Shown here one piece after another: positions 1-8,076 of a stretch of 17,682 nucleotides of DNA; within the stretch, counting starts at the first letter, position 1, and the number at the start of each line of letters is the position of its first letter. Below the pieces are notes generated by a model. The model saw only the letters and a program-made list of their open reading frames with translations, did not search any database and was not told where the DNA came from. The stretch is from Candidatus Nealsonbacteria bacterium CG11_big_fil_rev_8_21_14_0_20_37_68 (lineage in GTDB: Bacteria > Patescibacteriota > Minisyncoccia > Minisyncoccales > GCA-002782225), in assembly GCA_002787295.1 (NCBI GenBank), contig PCWJ01000025.1:734-18415 (forward strand), read 5' to 3'. A program made the position numbers and the translations under genes.

Positions 1-6
1 GTTTTT

Positions 7-15
7 TGATAGAAT
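7..15 (+). promoter_or_regulatory. Possible extended -10 element before the DUF763 gene
   Basis: TG-A-TAGAAT forms an extended -10 box (TG at 7-8, hexamer 10-15). The ATG at 24 lies only 8 nt after the hexamer and no Shine-Dalgarno sequence precedes it. If this box is used, transcription would begin almost at the start codon and give a leaderless mRNA. The -35 region lies outside the window, so this stays tentative. Confidence 0.3.
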
Positions 16-23
16 GAATTAAA

Positions 24-1232
24 ATGAGAACAGGAATTGCTACGGTTCCATTGGATTACGGAAAATGTCCCCATTGGTTATTTGAACGGATGAAAAGACT
101 TTCTCGGGGAATAATTTTAACTATTGTTGAAGAGTTTGGAGTAAAAGAAGTTTTAAAACGCCTTTCTGATCCGGTTTGGTTTCAAAGCTTGGGATGCACA
201 ATAGGATTTGATTGGAACAGCTCAGGTCTTGGGACTACAACAATGGGAGCTTTAAAAGAAGGATTGCGGGGTTTAGAATCAGAGCTTGGTATTTTTATTT
301 GCGGCGGCAAGGGGAAAACTTCAAGAAAAACCCCCCAACAGATTCAAGAATGGGGAGAATTTTTAAGGCTTCCGATGGAGAAAATTGACGAACTTGTTTA
401 TGCTAGTAAAATTTCGGCCAAGGTAGATGGTTGTTTAATTCAAGATCAATTTCAAATCTATGCCCATAATTTGATTTTTACAAAAGATGGTCAATGGAAC
501 GTAATCCAGCAGGGCATGAACACGGACCTTCAAAAGGCTCGTCGTTACCACTGGCTCTCTTTAAATGTTAAGGATTTTGTTGAGGAGCCTCATTCAGGAA
601 TTATTTCTGATATTAAACTTAAACCTTTAAATTTGGTGGCAAAAGAAAGTAGAGAAAATAAAGAAATTTCAACCGAACTAGTAAAAGATGAGCCAAAAAC
701 CTTTTTAAAAGATATTAAATTGATTTCTGAAAAACTTGCCCCGTACCGAACTTGCGTGCCCCGCAGGGAACCTGTTCTCCTTCGGGGTTCTGGTGCAGGG
801 TCAAATGCCCTGATGAAACAAAAAAGATTTTCGGGCTTTACTGAGATGGAATTAAATAATGTTGAATTTCATTGGCACCCGATTTTGAAAGAAAAATTTG
901 ACTTGAAAAGACTGGAAAAAACTATCTTTTTCGCTAATTCCCAAGAACCAGAAAATTTTGAAGAACTTTTATCATTAAAAGGAGTCGGACCAAAAACAAT
1001 TAGGGCTTTAAGTTTGGTTTCGGAAGTAATTTACGGGGCAAAACCTTCTTACGAAGACCCGGCAAGGTATTCTTTCGCTCACGGTGGGAAGGATTCTACA
1101 CCTTTTCCGGTGAACAAATCTGTTTACGATGCTACTTTAGCAATTATAGAAAGGGGAATTAAAAAGAGTAAAATTTCAAACCGAGAAAAGGTTAAAGCCA
1201 AAAGAAGATTAAACAAAGCAATAACCTACTAA
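24..1232 (+). CDS. DUF763 family protein with helix-hairpin-helix motif
   Basis: This 402-residue protein matches the DUF763 family along its length. The N-terminus MRTGIATVPLDYGKCPHWLF, the GFDWNSSGLGTTTMGALKE block and GGKGKTSRKTPQQIQEWGEF are family hallmarks. Near residues 315-335 the sequence LKGVGPKTIRAL is a helix-hairpin-helix, normally a non-specific DNA-binding element, and it is followed by the conserved YSFAHGGKD block. The biochemical role of DUF763 is not established; a nucleic-acid transaction is inferred from the hairpin motif. The ATG start matches the family N-terminus, although no ribosome-binding site is visible. Residues about 239-265 are encoded by a GC-rich palindromic stretch that looks like an in-frame insertion into a variable linker. 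The next gene, metK, follows after 49 nt; shared function is not evident. Confidence 0.85.
   Translation: MRTGIATVPLDYGKCPHWLFERMKRLSRGIILTIVEEFGVKEVLKRLSDPVWFQSLGCTIGFDWNSSGLGTTTMGALKEGLRGLESELGIFICGGKGKTSRKTPQQIQEWGEFLRLPMEKIDELVYASKISAKVDGCLIQDQFQIYAHNLIFTKDGQWNVIQQGMNTDLQKARRYHWLSLNVKDFVEEPHSGIISDIKLKPLNLVAKESRENKEISTELVKDEPKTFLKDIKLISEKLAPYRTCVPRREPVLLRGSGAGSNALMKQKRFSGFTEMELNNVEFHWHPILKEKFDLKRLEKTIFFANSQEPENFEELLSLKGVGPKTIRALSLVSEVIYGAKPSYEDPARYSFAHGGKDSTPFPVNKSVYDATLAIIERGIKKSKISNREKVKAKRRLNKAITY
736..816. repeat. GC-rich palindromic in-frame insertion in the DUF763 gene
   Basis: An island of about 81 bp (27 codons) that is much richer in GC than the surrounding gene. It contains self-complementary segments: CCCCG near 759 with CGGGG near 783, and CAGGG with CCCTG around 796-812. 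It also has a partial internal direct repeat (AACTTGC). Translation stays open through it and the flanking DUF763 sequence resumes normally. The borders are approximate. No second copy of this exact element was seen in the window, so calling it a mobile palindromic element is inference by analogy with the insertions in the DUF218 and Mth938 genes. Confidence 0.5.
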
Positions 1233-1281
1233 TAGAAATATTGCTATTGTTATGTTTTTATTAGCGGTAAAGCTTTAAAAT

Positions 1282-2445
1282 ATGAAGAAGTTTTTATTTA
1301 CCTCGGAATCGGTTACCGAAGGGCACCCGGATAAAATATGCGATGCTATTGCTGATGCGGTTTTGGATGAGGTTTTGAAAAACGATAAATATGGAAGGGC
1401 AGCTTGCGAAGTTATGGTTGGAAACGGTTATGTTATCGTAGGAGGAGAGATTAGCACCAGGGCCTGGGTTGATATAAACAATTTGGTAAGGAAGGTAATT
1501 AAAGATATTGGCTATGATAAACCAGAATATGGATTTGATTGGCATACTATTGCTGTTTTCAATGCCATTCACGAGCAGTCTCCGGATATTGCCAGGGGAG
1601 TAAGAAAGACCGGAACAAAAAAGCAGGGGAGCGGAGATCAGGGAATGTGTGTGGGTTATGCCTGTAAAGAAACTCCGGAGTTGATGCCATTACCTATAAT
1701 GTTAGCTCATAAGTTGGGGAAGAGATTGGCTGAAGTGAGAAAAAAGAAAATTTTGCCTTATTTGAGGCCGGATGGAAAATCCCAAATAACCATAGAATAC
1801 GAAGATGGAATTGCTAAAAGATTAGATAATGTAGTTATCGCTGCCCAACATGATCCCAACATTTCTTTGAATCAAATAAAAAAAGACATTATTAAAAATG
1901 TAATTAAACCTGTTTGTAAAAACCTTTTAGATAAAAGAACGAAAATTTATATTAACAACACTGGTAGATTTGTTATTGGCGGACCGGTTTCCGATACCGG
2001 AGCAACTGGTAGAAAAATAGTAGTTGATTCTTATGGAGGGGTTGTGCCGGTAGGCGGAGGCAGTCAATCAGGTAAAGATCCAACCAAAGTTGATAGATCC
2101 GGGGCTTATATGGCTCGCTGTATTGCCAAAAACATTGTTGCGGCCGGCTTGGCAGATAAATGCCTGATTCGATTAGCTTATGTAATTGGCGGGATAGCTC
2201 CAACTGAGGTAAGTGTTGATACATTTGGCACCGGAAAAGTTTCAGAAGAAGAGTTAATTAGAATTATTCCAAAAGTTTTTGATTTATCTCCCGGCGGCAT
2301 CATAAGACAGTTGAATTTATTAAGGCCAATTTATAGAAAAACTGCTTGCTACGGTCATTTTGGCAGAGAAGAATTAGAGTTTAGCTGGGAGAAAAAAGAT
2401 AAAGTTAAGAAATTACTAAAATATGTCAAAAATAAAAGATTCTAA
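1282..2445 (+). CDS. metK: S-adenosylmethionine synthetase
   Basis: Cytosolic enzyme that makes S-adenosylmethionine from ATP and methionine. The 387 residues cover the whole bacterial/eukaryotic-type family. The N-terminus [19 protein letters not shown] carries the HPDK ATP-binding motif, [12 protein letters not shown] lies in the first third, and the P-loop-like signature [14 protein letters not shown] starts at residue 263. The residues before that signature are GGGSQ (258-262) where most family members have an aromatic in a GGGAF-type sequence; E. coli has VFSGKD. The gene ends inside the start of ahcY (23-bp overlap), so the two are very probably cotranscribed and translationally coupled. 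This fits a SAM synthesis and recycling pair feeding methyltransferases such as the one at 8077. No SAM riboswitch fits in the 49-nt leader. Confidence 0.96.
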   Translation: MKKFLFTSESVTEGHPDKICDAIADAVLDEVLKNDKYGRAACEVMVGNGYVIVGGEISTRAWVDINNLVRKVIKDIGYDKPEYGFDWHTIAVFNAIHEQSPDIARGVRKTGTKKQGSGDQGMCVGYACKETPELMPLPIMLAHKLGKRLAEVRKKKILPYLRPDGKSQITIEYEDGIAKRLDNVVIAAQHDPNISLNQIKKDIIKNVIKPVCKNLLDKRTKIYINNTGRFVIGGPVSDTGATGRKIVVDSYGGVVPVGGGSQSGKDPTKVDRSGAYMARCIAKNIVAAGLADKCLIRLAYVIGGIAPTEVSVDTFGTGKVSEEELIRIIPKVFDLSPGGIIRQLNLLRPIYRKTACYGHFGREELEFSWEKKDKVKKLLKYVKNKRF

Positions 2446-3673
2446 ATTAGCCCCTCAGGGGAAACTAAAAATTGAATGGGCCGAGAGCCATATGCCGGTT
2501 TTAATGCAAATTAAGAAAAAATTTGCAAAAACAAAACCATTAAAAAATCTCAGAATTGGTTGTTGTCTGCATGTAACAAAAGAGACAGGGGTTTTGGTAA
2601 AAACCTTAAAAACTGGTGGAGCAGCGATTTCTCTTTGTGGCTCAAATCCTTTGTCAACCCAAGACGATGTTGCAGCAGCCTTGACCAAAGAAGGAATTTC
2701 AGTTTTTGCCTGGCGGGGGTTAAGTAATAAAGATTATTATTGGTGTTTAAATCAAGTTTTAGACACAAAACCAAATATAACCATGGATGACGGTGGAGAT
2801 TTGGTAAGCACAATTCACTCTAAAAGAGAAGAGCTTGTTAAGAATATAATTGGCGGGACAGAAGAGACCACTACCGGGGTAATAAGATTTAGAGCTATGG
2901 AGAAAGACGGGGTCTTAAGATATCCGGTGGTGGCTGTTAATGATGCCCGGGCAAAGTATTTATTTGATAATCGTTACGGAACCGGTCAGTCTACTATCGA
3001 TGGTATTTTGAGGGCTACTTCAATTTTACTTGCCGGGAAAAACTTTATCACAGCAGGCTACGGTTGGTGTGGTAGGGGAATAGCAATGAGAGCCAGAGGA
3101 ATGGGGGCTAATGTAATTATTTGCGAAACCAATCCTTTGCGGGCCCTCGAAGCTATTATGGATGGGTTTCGGGTGATGCCAATGAAAGAAGCAGCAAAAA
3201 TTGGCGATATATTTGTGACGGCCACCGGCGATAAAAATGTACTCAGAAAAGAGCACTTTTTAGTTATGAAATCAGGAGCCATTTTAGCCAATGCCGGCCA
3301 TTTCAATGTTGAAATAAATTTAACTGATTTAGAAAAATTAACCAAGAACAAAAAAATAATCAGGGAAAATGTAGGGGAGTATGAATTGAAGAATAGCAAA
3401 AAAATCTTTTTATTGGCTCAGGGTCGTCTTGTAAATTTGGCAGCTGCCGAAGGGCATCCTTCCGAAGTAATGGATATGAGTTTTTCAATTCAGGCGTTAG
3501 TAGCTGAATGGTTGAAGAAAGCAGGCAAAAATTTAATACCCAAAGTTTACAAGGTTCCGGAAGAAATTGATAAAAAAGTTGCTCGGTTAAAACTAAAGGC
3601 AATACGGGTCGAAATCGATAAATTAACCAAAGAGCAAAAGAAATATTTAGAAAGCTGGCAAGAAGGAACATAA
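2423..3673 (+). CDS. ahcY: Adenosylhomocysteinase
   Basis: Hydrolyses S-adenosylhomocysteine to adenosine and homocysteine with tightly bound NAD, removing the inhibitory product of SAM-dependent methylation. At 416 residues it is the shorter prokaryotic form and lacks the extended lysine/tyrosine tail of animal enzymes. Visible signatures are [11 protein letters not shown] near residue 17, H50, the D122-D123 pair, [10 protein letters not shown] at 144-153, the substrate-site lysine and aspartate (K178, D182), the NAD-binding GYGWCGRG at 212-219 with an acidic E235 after the second strand, and NAGHFNVEI at 290-298. The ATG at 2423 gives the family N-terminus and overlaps the end of metK by 23 bp, so expression is probably coupled to metK. 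Confidence 0.96.
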   Translation: MSKIKDSKLAPQGKLKIEWAESHMPVLMQIKKKFAKTKPLKNLRIGCCLHVTKETGVLVKTLKTGGAAISLCGSNPLSTQDDVAAALTKEGISVFAWRGLSNKDYYWCLNQVLDTKPNITMDDGGDLVSTIHSKREELVKNIIGGTEETTTGVIRFRAMEKDGVLRYPVVAVNDARAKYLFDNRYGTGQSTIDGILRATSILLAGKNFITAGYGWCGRGIAMRARGMGANVIICETNPLRALEAIMDGFRVMPMKEAAKIGDIFVTATGDKNVLRKEHFLVMKSGAILANAGHFNVEINLTDLEKLTKNKKIIRENVGEYELKNSKKIFLLAQGRLVNLAAAEGHPSEVMDMSFSIQALVAEWLKKAGKNLIPKVYKVPEEIDKKVARLKLKAIRVEIDKLTKEQKKYLESWQEGT

Positions 3674-3692
3674 TAATTTTTAATTTCTAATT

Positions 3693-3815
3693 ATGAAGAA
3701 ATACTCTTCAAAACGGGCTAAAAAAGGAAGAACCGCCTATCGTACTCCGAGTAGGTTTATTTACCAAAAATGTCAGGAAATAACCAAAATCAAACCGAGG
3801 AGCAAAACCAAATAA
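3693..3815 (+). CDS. Possible small basic peptide, 40 residues
   Basis: A short open frame begins 19 nt after ahcY and runs into the first codons of the downstream presenilin-type gene in another frame. The peptide is strongly basic (MKKYSSKRAKKGRTAYRTPS at its start, KIKPRSKTK at its end) and has no recognised domain. No convincing ribosome-binding site precedes its ATG. It could be a leader peptide coupled to the next gene, or a chance frame in a 96-nt spacer. I do not recognise it. Confidence 0.25.
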   Translation: MKKYSSKRAKKGRTAYRTPSRFIYQKCQEITKIKPRSKTK

Positions 3816-4654
3816 CTTCTTTTTTAAATTTTCCCCGGAAGATTCTTTTCTGGGAGCTTTTTTTATTTTGTTTAATTTTTGGACTGGGAATTACTGCTGC
3901 CTTTTTTCTGAAACAGCAAAAAGCAGAACAGCTTTCTATCTCTCAAATTTCTTTTTGGGATTTTATTTTTGGTTTTGCCCTGGCTACTTTATTTATTTTT
4001 CTTATTTCTCGTTTGCCTGCAGGAAAGAAAGGGAAGGGGATAATTTACAAATTTTTATTTATTTTTATCACCTGGTGGGCGGGAGGAATTTTGTTATCGG
4101 TATGGATTCCAAATATCCTCGCCTTATTTTTAATGGGGATAGCTGTCTTTTGGTGGTCGAAATTCCCAACCGTATTAAATCATAATCTTTGTATGGTTTT
4201 GGCTCTAGCCGGAGTGGGAAGTAGCTTAGGGATATTACTGCAACCTAAAATGGTAGTGGTTTTGTTGATAATTTTTTCAATCTACGACTTCATTGCCGTT
4301 TACAAAACAAAACATATGCAAAAGATGGCAGGGGAAATGGCAGGATACGGGGCAGTTTTGGCTTTAATTGTCCCCAAAGAATTTTCTGATTTTAAACAAT
4401 CTTTAAAGGAGGTAAAGCCGGGGGGAAAACTTTTAATTTTAGGAGGAGGGGATATTGCTTTCCCCTTATTATTATGCGTTAGCTTGGTGTCGGCTGGGAT
4501 TTTAAATTCTTTAATTGTAGCTGTTTTTTCTATAATTGGTCTTTTTGTTAGCTTCCGGATTTTTGTTAGCCAAAAAATTCGCCAACCAATTCCAGCTCTG
4601 CCCCCAATTGCTCTATTTTCAATCATTGGATTTTTAATCACCTTAATTATTTAG
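3770..4654 (+). CDS. Presenilin/signal-peptide-peptidase family aspartyl protease
   Basis: Predicted polytopic membrane protease of the presenilin/SPP type (peptidase family A22; archaeal-type homologues such as PSH are in Pfam SPP). The 294 residues form about nine hydrophobic segments. All three family signatures are present: YD with catalytic Asp173 (context SIYDFIAVYK), GxGD as GGGD with catalytic Asp228, and PALP at 275-278. The N-terminus is a soluble Gln/Asn-rich tail of about 20 residues. Such enzymes cut transmembrane helices inside the bilayer; the substrate here is unknown. A second, divergent copy follows at 4733. The ATG is preceded by only a weak ribosome-binding site (GTAGG lies about 17 nt upstream), so the exact start is less secure than the family call. 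Confidence 0.9.
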   Translation: MSGNNQNQTEEQNQITSFLNFPRKILFWELFLFCLIFGLGITAAFFLKQQKAEQLSISQISFWDFIFGFALATLFIFLISRLPAGKKGKGIIYKFLFIFITWWAGGILLSVWIPNILALFLMGIAVFWWSKFPTVLNHNLCMVLALAGVGSSLGILLQPKMVVVLLIIFSIYDFIAVYKTKHMQKMAGEMAGYGAVLALIVPKEFSDFKQSLKEVKPGGKLLILGGGDIAFPLLLCVSLVSAGILNSLIVAVFSIIGLFVSFRIFVSQKIRQPIPALPPIALFSIIGFLITLII

Positions 4655-4660
4655 CCCGAC

Positions 4661-4689
4661 TTGACCTTCTAAACTTTATATATTATTTT
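4661..4689 (+). promoter_or_regulatory. Candidate sigma70-type promoter for the second presenilin-type gene
   Basis: TTGACC (4661-4666) is separated by 17 bp from TATTTT (4684-4689), a good match in sequence and spacing to a housekeeping promoter. It sits just after the first protease gene and leaves a leader of about 35 nt before the start at 4733. This suggests the second protease can be expressed on its own. Confidence 0.6.
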
Positions 4690-4732
4690 ATTAGTATAGA
4701 GGTTAGTTGGTTCTTTTAAAATGGGAGGGAAA

Positions 4733-5674
4733 ATGAGAGAGAGAATAAATTTGTTTTTATGGGGCATCATTCTCTTTGCAGCCGTTCAAGGAATAGGAAT
4801 ATTGGCCGGTTTGAAATTTAAGGATTATTTAGAATGTTATCAGATAAATTTTCTCCGAATTTACTGGTGGCAGTTTCTGATTTTATTTGGAGCAGTAAGT
4901 CTTGTAATCTTCAACATCCCTAAAATAACAAAAATTTTACACAGAATATCCCGAAAAATGTTAAAGAAAAAATTAAATTTTTTGGAAACGAAGTTTAACC
5001 GATTTAAAGAGAAGATTAAAATTCAATCCTTGTGGCAAATTGGGTTTTCAATTCTAATCGGTTTTGTAGGATTTGCAGCTACGGCCATGTTTTTTTATTA
5101 TCCCTACGCTATTGTTTTTGGAATAATTTTAGCAGCGGCTTGGGTGCTAATTTCCCGAGTTTGGTATCATAATTTTTCGATGATGTTATTGCTGGTAACC
5201 TTCGGAATAATTTTTGGTTTCGGTCTTTCTTGCTGGAGTTCGTTAATTATTTTAGGGAGTTTAGCCGTTTATGACCTTTTAGCAGTTTATAGGTTTAAAT
5301 TTATGGTAGAATTTTCTAAGAATATGGTTAAATCCGGAAGCATTTTGGGATTTATCATTCCCAGATTAAAGATTTCAGACTTTAACGCCAGGTTAAAAGA
5401 GGTAAGTTCTAATTTTAAAGTTAACCTTTCGGAAAATAAACCAGAAAGATTTTCTTTAACGGGGGGAGGAGACGCAGGATTGCCATTAGTTTTAACCATT
5501 TCCGTTTTAGTAAACTCGGGATTGAGCCATGCTTTGATTGTTGCTGGTTTTTCAATAATAGGAGTTATTGTCGTTTACCTTATTTATTTTCACAAAAAAG
5601 GACATCCCCTGCCCGCTCTCCCTCCAATTGCCGGATTTGCTATCGTTGGATTTTTGATTAGTTCTCTAATTTAA
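4733..5674 (+). CDS. Second presenilin/SPP family aspartyl protease
   Basis: A 313-residue multi-spanning membrane protein with complete A22-type signatures: YD with Asp181 (context SLAVYDLLAVYR), GGGD with Asp247, and PALP at 294-297. It is homologous to the gene at 3770 but differs in having a longer, basic cytosolic loop (about residues 63-100, rich in Lys/Arg) between the second and third membrane segments. Start choice: an upstream in-frame ATG exists at 4721, but the GGGAGGG it contains is best read as the Shine-Dalgarno site for the ATG at 4733, so 4733 is preferred. A strong intrinsic terminator follows immediately. Tandem retention of two intact active sites suggests different substrates or a heteromeric pair, which is inference. 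Confidence 0.9.
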   Translation: MRERINLFLWGIILFAAVQGIGILAGLKFKDYLECYQINFLRIYWWQFLILFGAVSLVIFNIPKITKILHRISRKMLKKKLNFLETKFNRFKEKIKIQSLWQIGFSILIGFVGFAATAMFFYYPYAIVFGIILAAAWVLISRVWYHNFSMMLLLVTFGIIFGFGLSCWSSLIILGSLAVYDLLAVYRFKFMVEFSKNMVKSGSILGFIIPRLKISDFNARLKEVSSNFKVNLSENKPERFSLTGGGDAGLPLVLTISVLVNSGLSHALIVAGFSIIGVIVVYLIYFHKKGHPLPALPPIAGFAIVGFLISSLI

Positions 5675-5706
5675 ATGTCCGAGATTTAATCCCGGACATT
5701 TTTACA
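5674..5706 (+). terminator. Intrinsic terminator after the presenilin-type genes
   Basis: Inverted repeat AATGTCCG / CGGACATT with a short internal loop, followed directly by a T run (5699-5703). The left arm begins at the stop codon of the second protease gene, as expected for an operon end. Confidence 0.85.
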
Positions 5707-5710
5707 TAAA

Positions 5711-5745
5711 CCCACCTAAGTTTTGTTCTACAAAATTTAGGCGGG
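5711..5745 (+). repeat. Intergenic hairpin repeat, copy 1 of 3
   Basis: A 15-nt arm (5711-5725, core CTAAGTTTTG) faces its complement (5731-5745, core CAAAATTTAGG) across a 5-nt loop. Homologous hairpins with compensating base changes occur at 9390-9426 and 10500-10532. It lies just after the terminator at 5674 and has no T tract of its own. One internal G-T (G-U in RNA) pair is kept in all three copies. Confidence 0.75.
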
Positions 5746-5775
5746 TAAACAGCTCTGCAAACGCAAAAGCAAAAC

Positions 5776-5804
5776 TTGAAATAATTTTTTAAAAATATTA
5801 TACC
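5776..5804 (+). promoter_or_regulatory. Possible promoter for the transglutaminase-like gene
   Basis: TTGAAA (5776-5781) and TATACC (5799-5804) are spaced by 17 bp; overlapping alternatives such as TATTAT fit the -10 box with poorer spacing. This would give a leader of roughly 75 nt. The leader contains a possible 17-codon upstream frame (ATG at 5854, stop at 5905-5907) that overlaps the main start codon. Confidence 0.4.
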
Positions 5805-5888
5805 GTAAAAGCTCTTTGAAAAGTTAATAAATATAGAAAAGGAAGACAGAGAGATGGAAAATCTGTATCACTTTGAAAGGAGAAACAA

Positions 5889-6419
5889 ATGCAAGGATTT
5901 GATTTAGCTAGAGAGGCTTTAATAGCTTCAGATATTGAAAGTGAAAATGAAATTAATAATTATTCAGCTAAAATTAATACTTTATATCAAAAGATTAAAA
6001 GCGAAATTTTGGTAAGCAATGATGAAACAAAAACAGCCCAAACTCTTTTTAATTGGTTATGGAAGACAAAACCCAATCGATATCGAAGCCGAGGAAGCTA
6101 TAAATTAAATGAAGTAATTGATGCTCAATTAGCTCCTGGACTGGGGCCCGTAGGAAATTGTTTAGGATTAACTCTTCTTTATAATATTTTAGCTCAAAAA
6201 TTTGGATTAAAGATTAAGACTATTTGGATGGAAGAAGCTTTTGGTATTACCCCCCATGTCTTTTCTGTTTTACATAGTGAACAAAGAATCATTGAGATAG
6301 AGAATATTTTTCCTTCTGGATTTGACTTCAAAGAATATCTGGATAATCCTCACCGAGAAGAATGGGGAGATGAAGAACTGGTAGTCGATATTTATAACAG
6401 TAAATTTAATCAAGGGTAG
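5889..6419 (+). CDS. Transglutaminase-like (SirB1-type) protein
   Basis: A 176-residue cytosolic protein with a papain-like/transglutaminase fold signature. GNCLGLTLLYNILAQKFGL carries the candidate nucleophile Cys91, HVFSVL carries His123, and EIEN supplies acidic Glu136/Glu138 as possible third member. The pattern resembles the SirB1/Transglut_core2 group, which often has peptidase-like or structural roles; substrate unknown. The N-terminal part is helical and has a tetratricopeptide-like length but no clear repeat. The start is well supported by AAAGGAG (5876-5882) placed 6 nt before the ATG. It is a single-gene unit bounded by the terminator at 5674 upstream and its own terminator at its end. 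Confidence 0.7.
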   Translation: MQGFDLAREALIASDIESENEINNYSAKINTLYQKIKSEILVSNDETKTAQTLFNWLWKTKPNRYRSRGSYKLNEVIDAQLAPGLGPVGNCLGLTLLYNILAQKFGLKIKTIWMEEAFGITPHVFSVLHSEQRIIEIENIFPSGFDFKEYLDNPHREEWGDEELVVDIYNSKFNQG

Positions 6420-6440
6420 AATTTTTACCCTTTTTTGTTT
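6412..6440 (+). terminator. Intrinsic terminator of the transglutaminase-like gene
   Basis: AAGGGTA (6412-6418) pairs with TACCCTT (6426-6432), followed by a T-rich tract to 6440. The hairpin overlaps the gene's stop codon. In the opposite direction the hairpin lacks a good T tract, so it probably does not serve elp3, which ends at 6440 on the other strand. Confidence 0.8.
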
Positions 6441-8074
6441 TATATTTTCTTGACCATATAGGTGTCTTCTAACATATACCCCAGTTTTCGGAAATAATTT
6501 CTTACTCCTATTCCGGAAATCACTGCAATTTTATTTACCCCGTTAAATTGCGGTTTTGCCGCACAGCCTTTGACGGATTTAACAGGGTGAAGGCCAAATT
6601 CGTTTTTGGCAATTTTTTCTGCCTCTTTTATCAATTTCTTCCCCAGTCCTTTATGCTGTGGCGAAACCTCCGGGATGGCTTCCCGGCGGAGAGGGAGTTG
6701 CTGACCGTAGGTGTGGACTTCTCGAATTATCGCCGCCCCCCTCAATACCGGAATAATATATCGAGAACCGTTCTCGGCATATTGGGGGATGCGGAGGCGG
6801 AGTAAACTGTAAAGCTTAGTTCGGTTTTTATCTTCAAAACTTAAGAACACTTCTTTCCCGCCAGAAGCCTCGTAATCTTGGCGAAATAACTTTAATTTTT
6901 GGATTAGTTTTTCCTTAACTTCTCGACATCTTATGCATTTACATTGCCAGTTTTCTTTTACCATTTTCTCAGCTAAAATCTGGCGTAAATTAGAAATTTT
7001 TGCCGGTCCAGCTAAAATTTCTTTAGAGGGGATGTCTCTGGTTATCCTTTGAATCCTGACATAATAAGGAACCATTTTTTTTATCGATTTTACGAGATTT
7101 ATTAATTGATTATCAGTATAGGGTTTGTATTTTCCAGCTTTCCACCATTTATAAAGTAGAGTGTTTTTTACTATTGCCGTTGGGTAAATTTTCAAAAGAT
7201 CGGGTTGGAAACTAGAATTTTCAAAAATTTCTTCAAACATTTTTTTATCCTTTTTCAAATTAGAAGCTGGTAAATTTGGCATCATTTGATATAGAACCTT
7301 AAAACCGGCATCTTTTAAAAGTTTAGTGGCTAAAATCGTTGATTTGACCCCGTGCCCGCGTTTGTTTAATTCTAAAACATCGTCGTAAATACTTTGAACG
7401 CCAAGCTCTACCATCGTTACCCCCAAGCTTCTTAATCTTTTTATTTCTTTTTCTGTAATAAAATCAGGTCTGGTTTCGATAGAAAGTCCTACTATTCGGT
7501 GCTTAGCTTTTTCATTAATTCTTTGGGTTCCTTCGAAGTTTTTGCCACTTTTTTGATTGCCAGCATCAAAACATCTTTTTATAAACCAGGTTTGATACTT
7601 TTTTGGATAATAACTCCAAGTTCCTCCAACTATTCTTAATTCAATTTTGTCAGTAGGATGGCTTTCCGATTCTAACATTTCAATTCTTCTTTTCGCCTGT
7701 AAATAAGGGTTATAATTTAATCTTTTAGCTCTTTCTACGGCTGGCTCTCCCGAAACATAGCTTTTTGGAATACCCTTTTCTGTTGGACAGTAAAGGCACT
7801 TCCCCGGACAAGGATAAGGTTTTGTTAAAACTGAGATATTAACGATTCCGGAAAGGGAGCGAATCGGTCGAGTACGAAGTAAATTTTCAATTTTTTTTGA
7901 TTTTTTAATTCTTTTTTTCTTGAGCAACTTATGATATGCTTTTAATAAATCAACATTTGAAGGGAAGGCAATTTTATATTTTTTTGCTGCCTTTCTTTTA
8001 ATCTGTGCTAAATCAGCCGAAGTTTTAGCTTTAGATTTTATCAATTCTTTAATTGTGAGCTCTAAAATATCCAT
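6440..8074 (-). CDS. elp3: Elp3 family tRNA wobble-uridine modification enzyme (radical SAM plus GNAT)
   Basis: The 544 residues have the full Elp3 architecture. An N-terminal basic tRNA-binding region (about 1-75) is followed by a radical SAM domain with C89, C93 and C96 (PYPCPGKCLYCPTEKG), the GGT segment near 150, and LSIETRPD near 197. A cysteine-rich patch lies at 378-383 (CKCIRC). The C-terminal GNAT acetyltransferase domain has the acetyl-CoA loop QHKGLGKKL near 473 and GVRNYFRKLGY near 523. Elp3 uses SAM and acetyl-CoA to put a carboxymethyl group on C5 of uridine-34; archaeal and some bacterial forms act without the other Elongator subunits, none of which are seen here. The start codon is back to back with that of the divergent Trm9-like methyltransferase, which would act on the Elp3 product. 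Confidence 0.93.
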   Translation of the reverse strand: MDILELTIKELIKSKAKTSADLAQIKRKAAKKYKIAFPSNVDLLKAYHKLLKKKRIKKSKKIENLLRTRPIRSLSGIVNISVLTKPYPCPGKCLYCPTEKGIPKSYVSGEPAVERAKRLNYNPYLQAKRRIEMLESESHPTDKIELRIVGGTWSYYPKKYQTWFIKRCFDAGNQKSGKNFEGTQRINEKAKHRIVGLSIETRPDFITEKEIKRLRSLGVTMVELGVQSIYDDVLELNKRGHGVKSTILATKLLKDAGFKVLYQMMPNLPASNLKKDKKMFEEIFENSSFQPDLLKIYPTAIVKNTLLYKWWKAGKYKPYTDNQLINLVKSIKKMVPYYVRIQRITRDIPSKEILAGPAKISNLRQILAEKMVKENWQCKCIRCREVKEKLIQKLKLFRQDYEASGGKEVFLSFEDKNRTKLYSLLRLRIPQYAENGSRYIIPVLRGAAIIREVHTYGQQLPLRREAIPEVSPQHKGLGKKLIKEAEKIAKNEFGLHPVKSVKGCAAKPQFNGVNKIAVISGIGVRNYFRKLGYMLEDTYMVKKI

Positions 8075-8076
8075 CT

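Noticed and set aside
1233..1281. SAM riboswitch ahead of metK
   Set aside because: The spacer is 49 nt and AT-rich, too short for any known SAM riboswitch, and no aptamer core is seen.
2455..3671. Several antisense open frames inside ahcY
   Set aside because: They are low-complexity shadows of a strongly conserved gene, without ribosome-binding sites or recognisable domains.
4721..4732. Earlier ATG for the second presenilin-type gene
   Set aside because: This ATG is part of the GGGAGGG Shine-Dalgarno region for the ATG at 4733.
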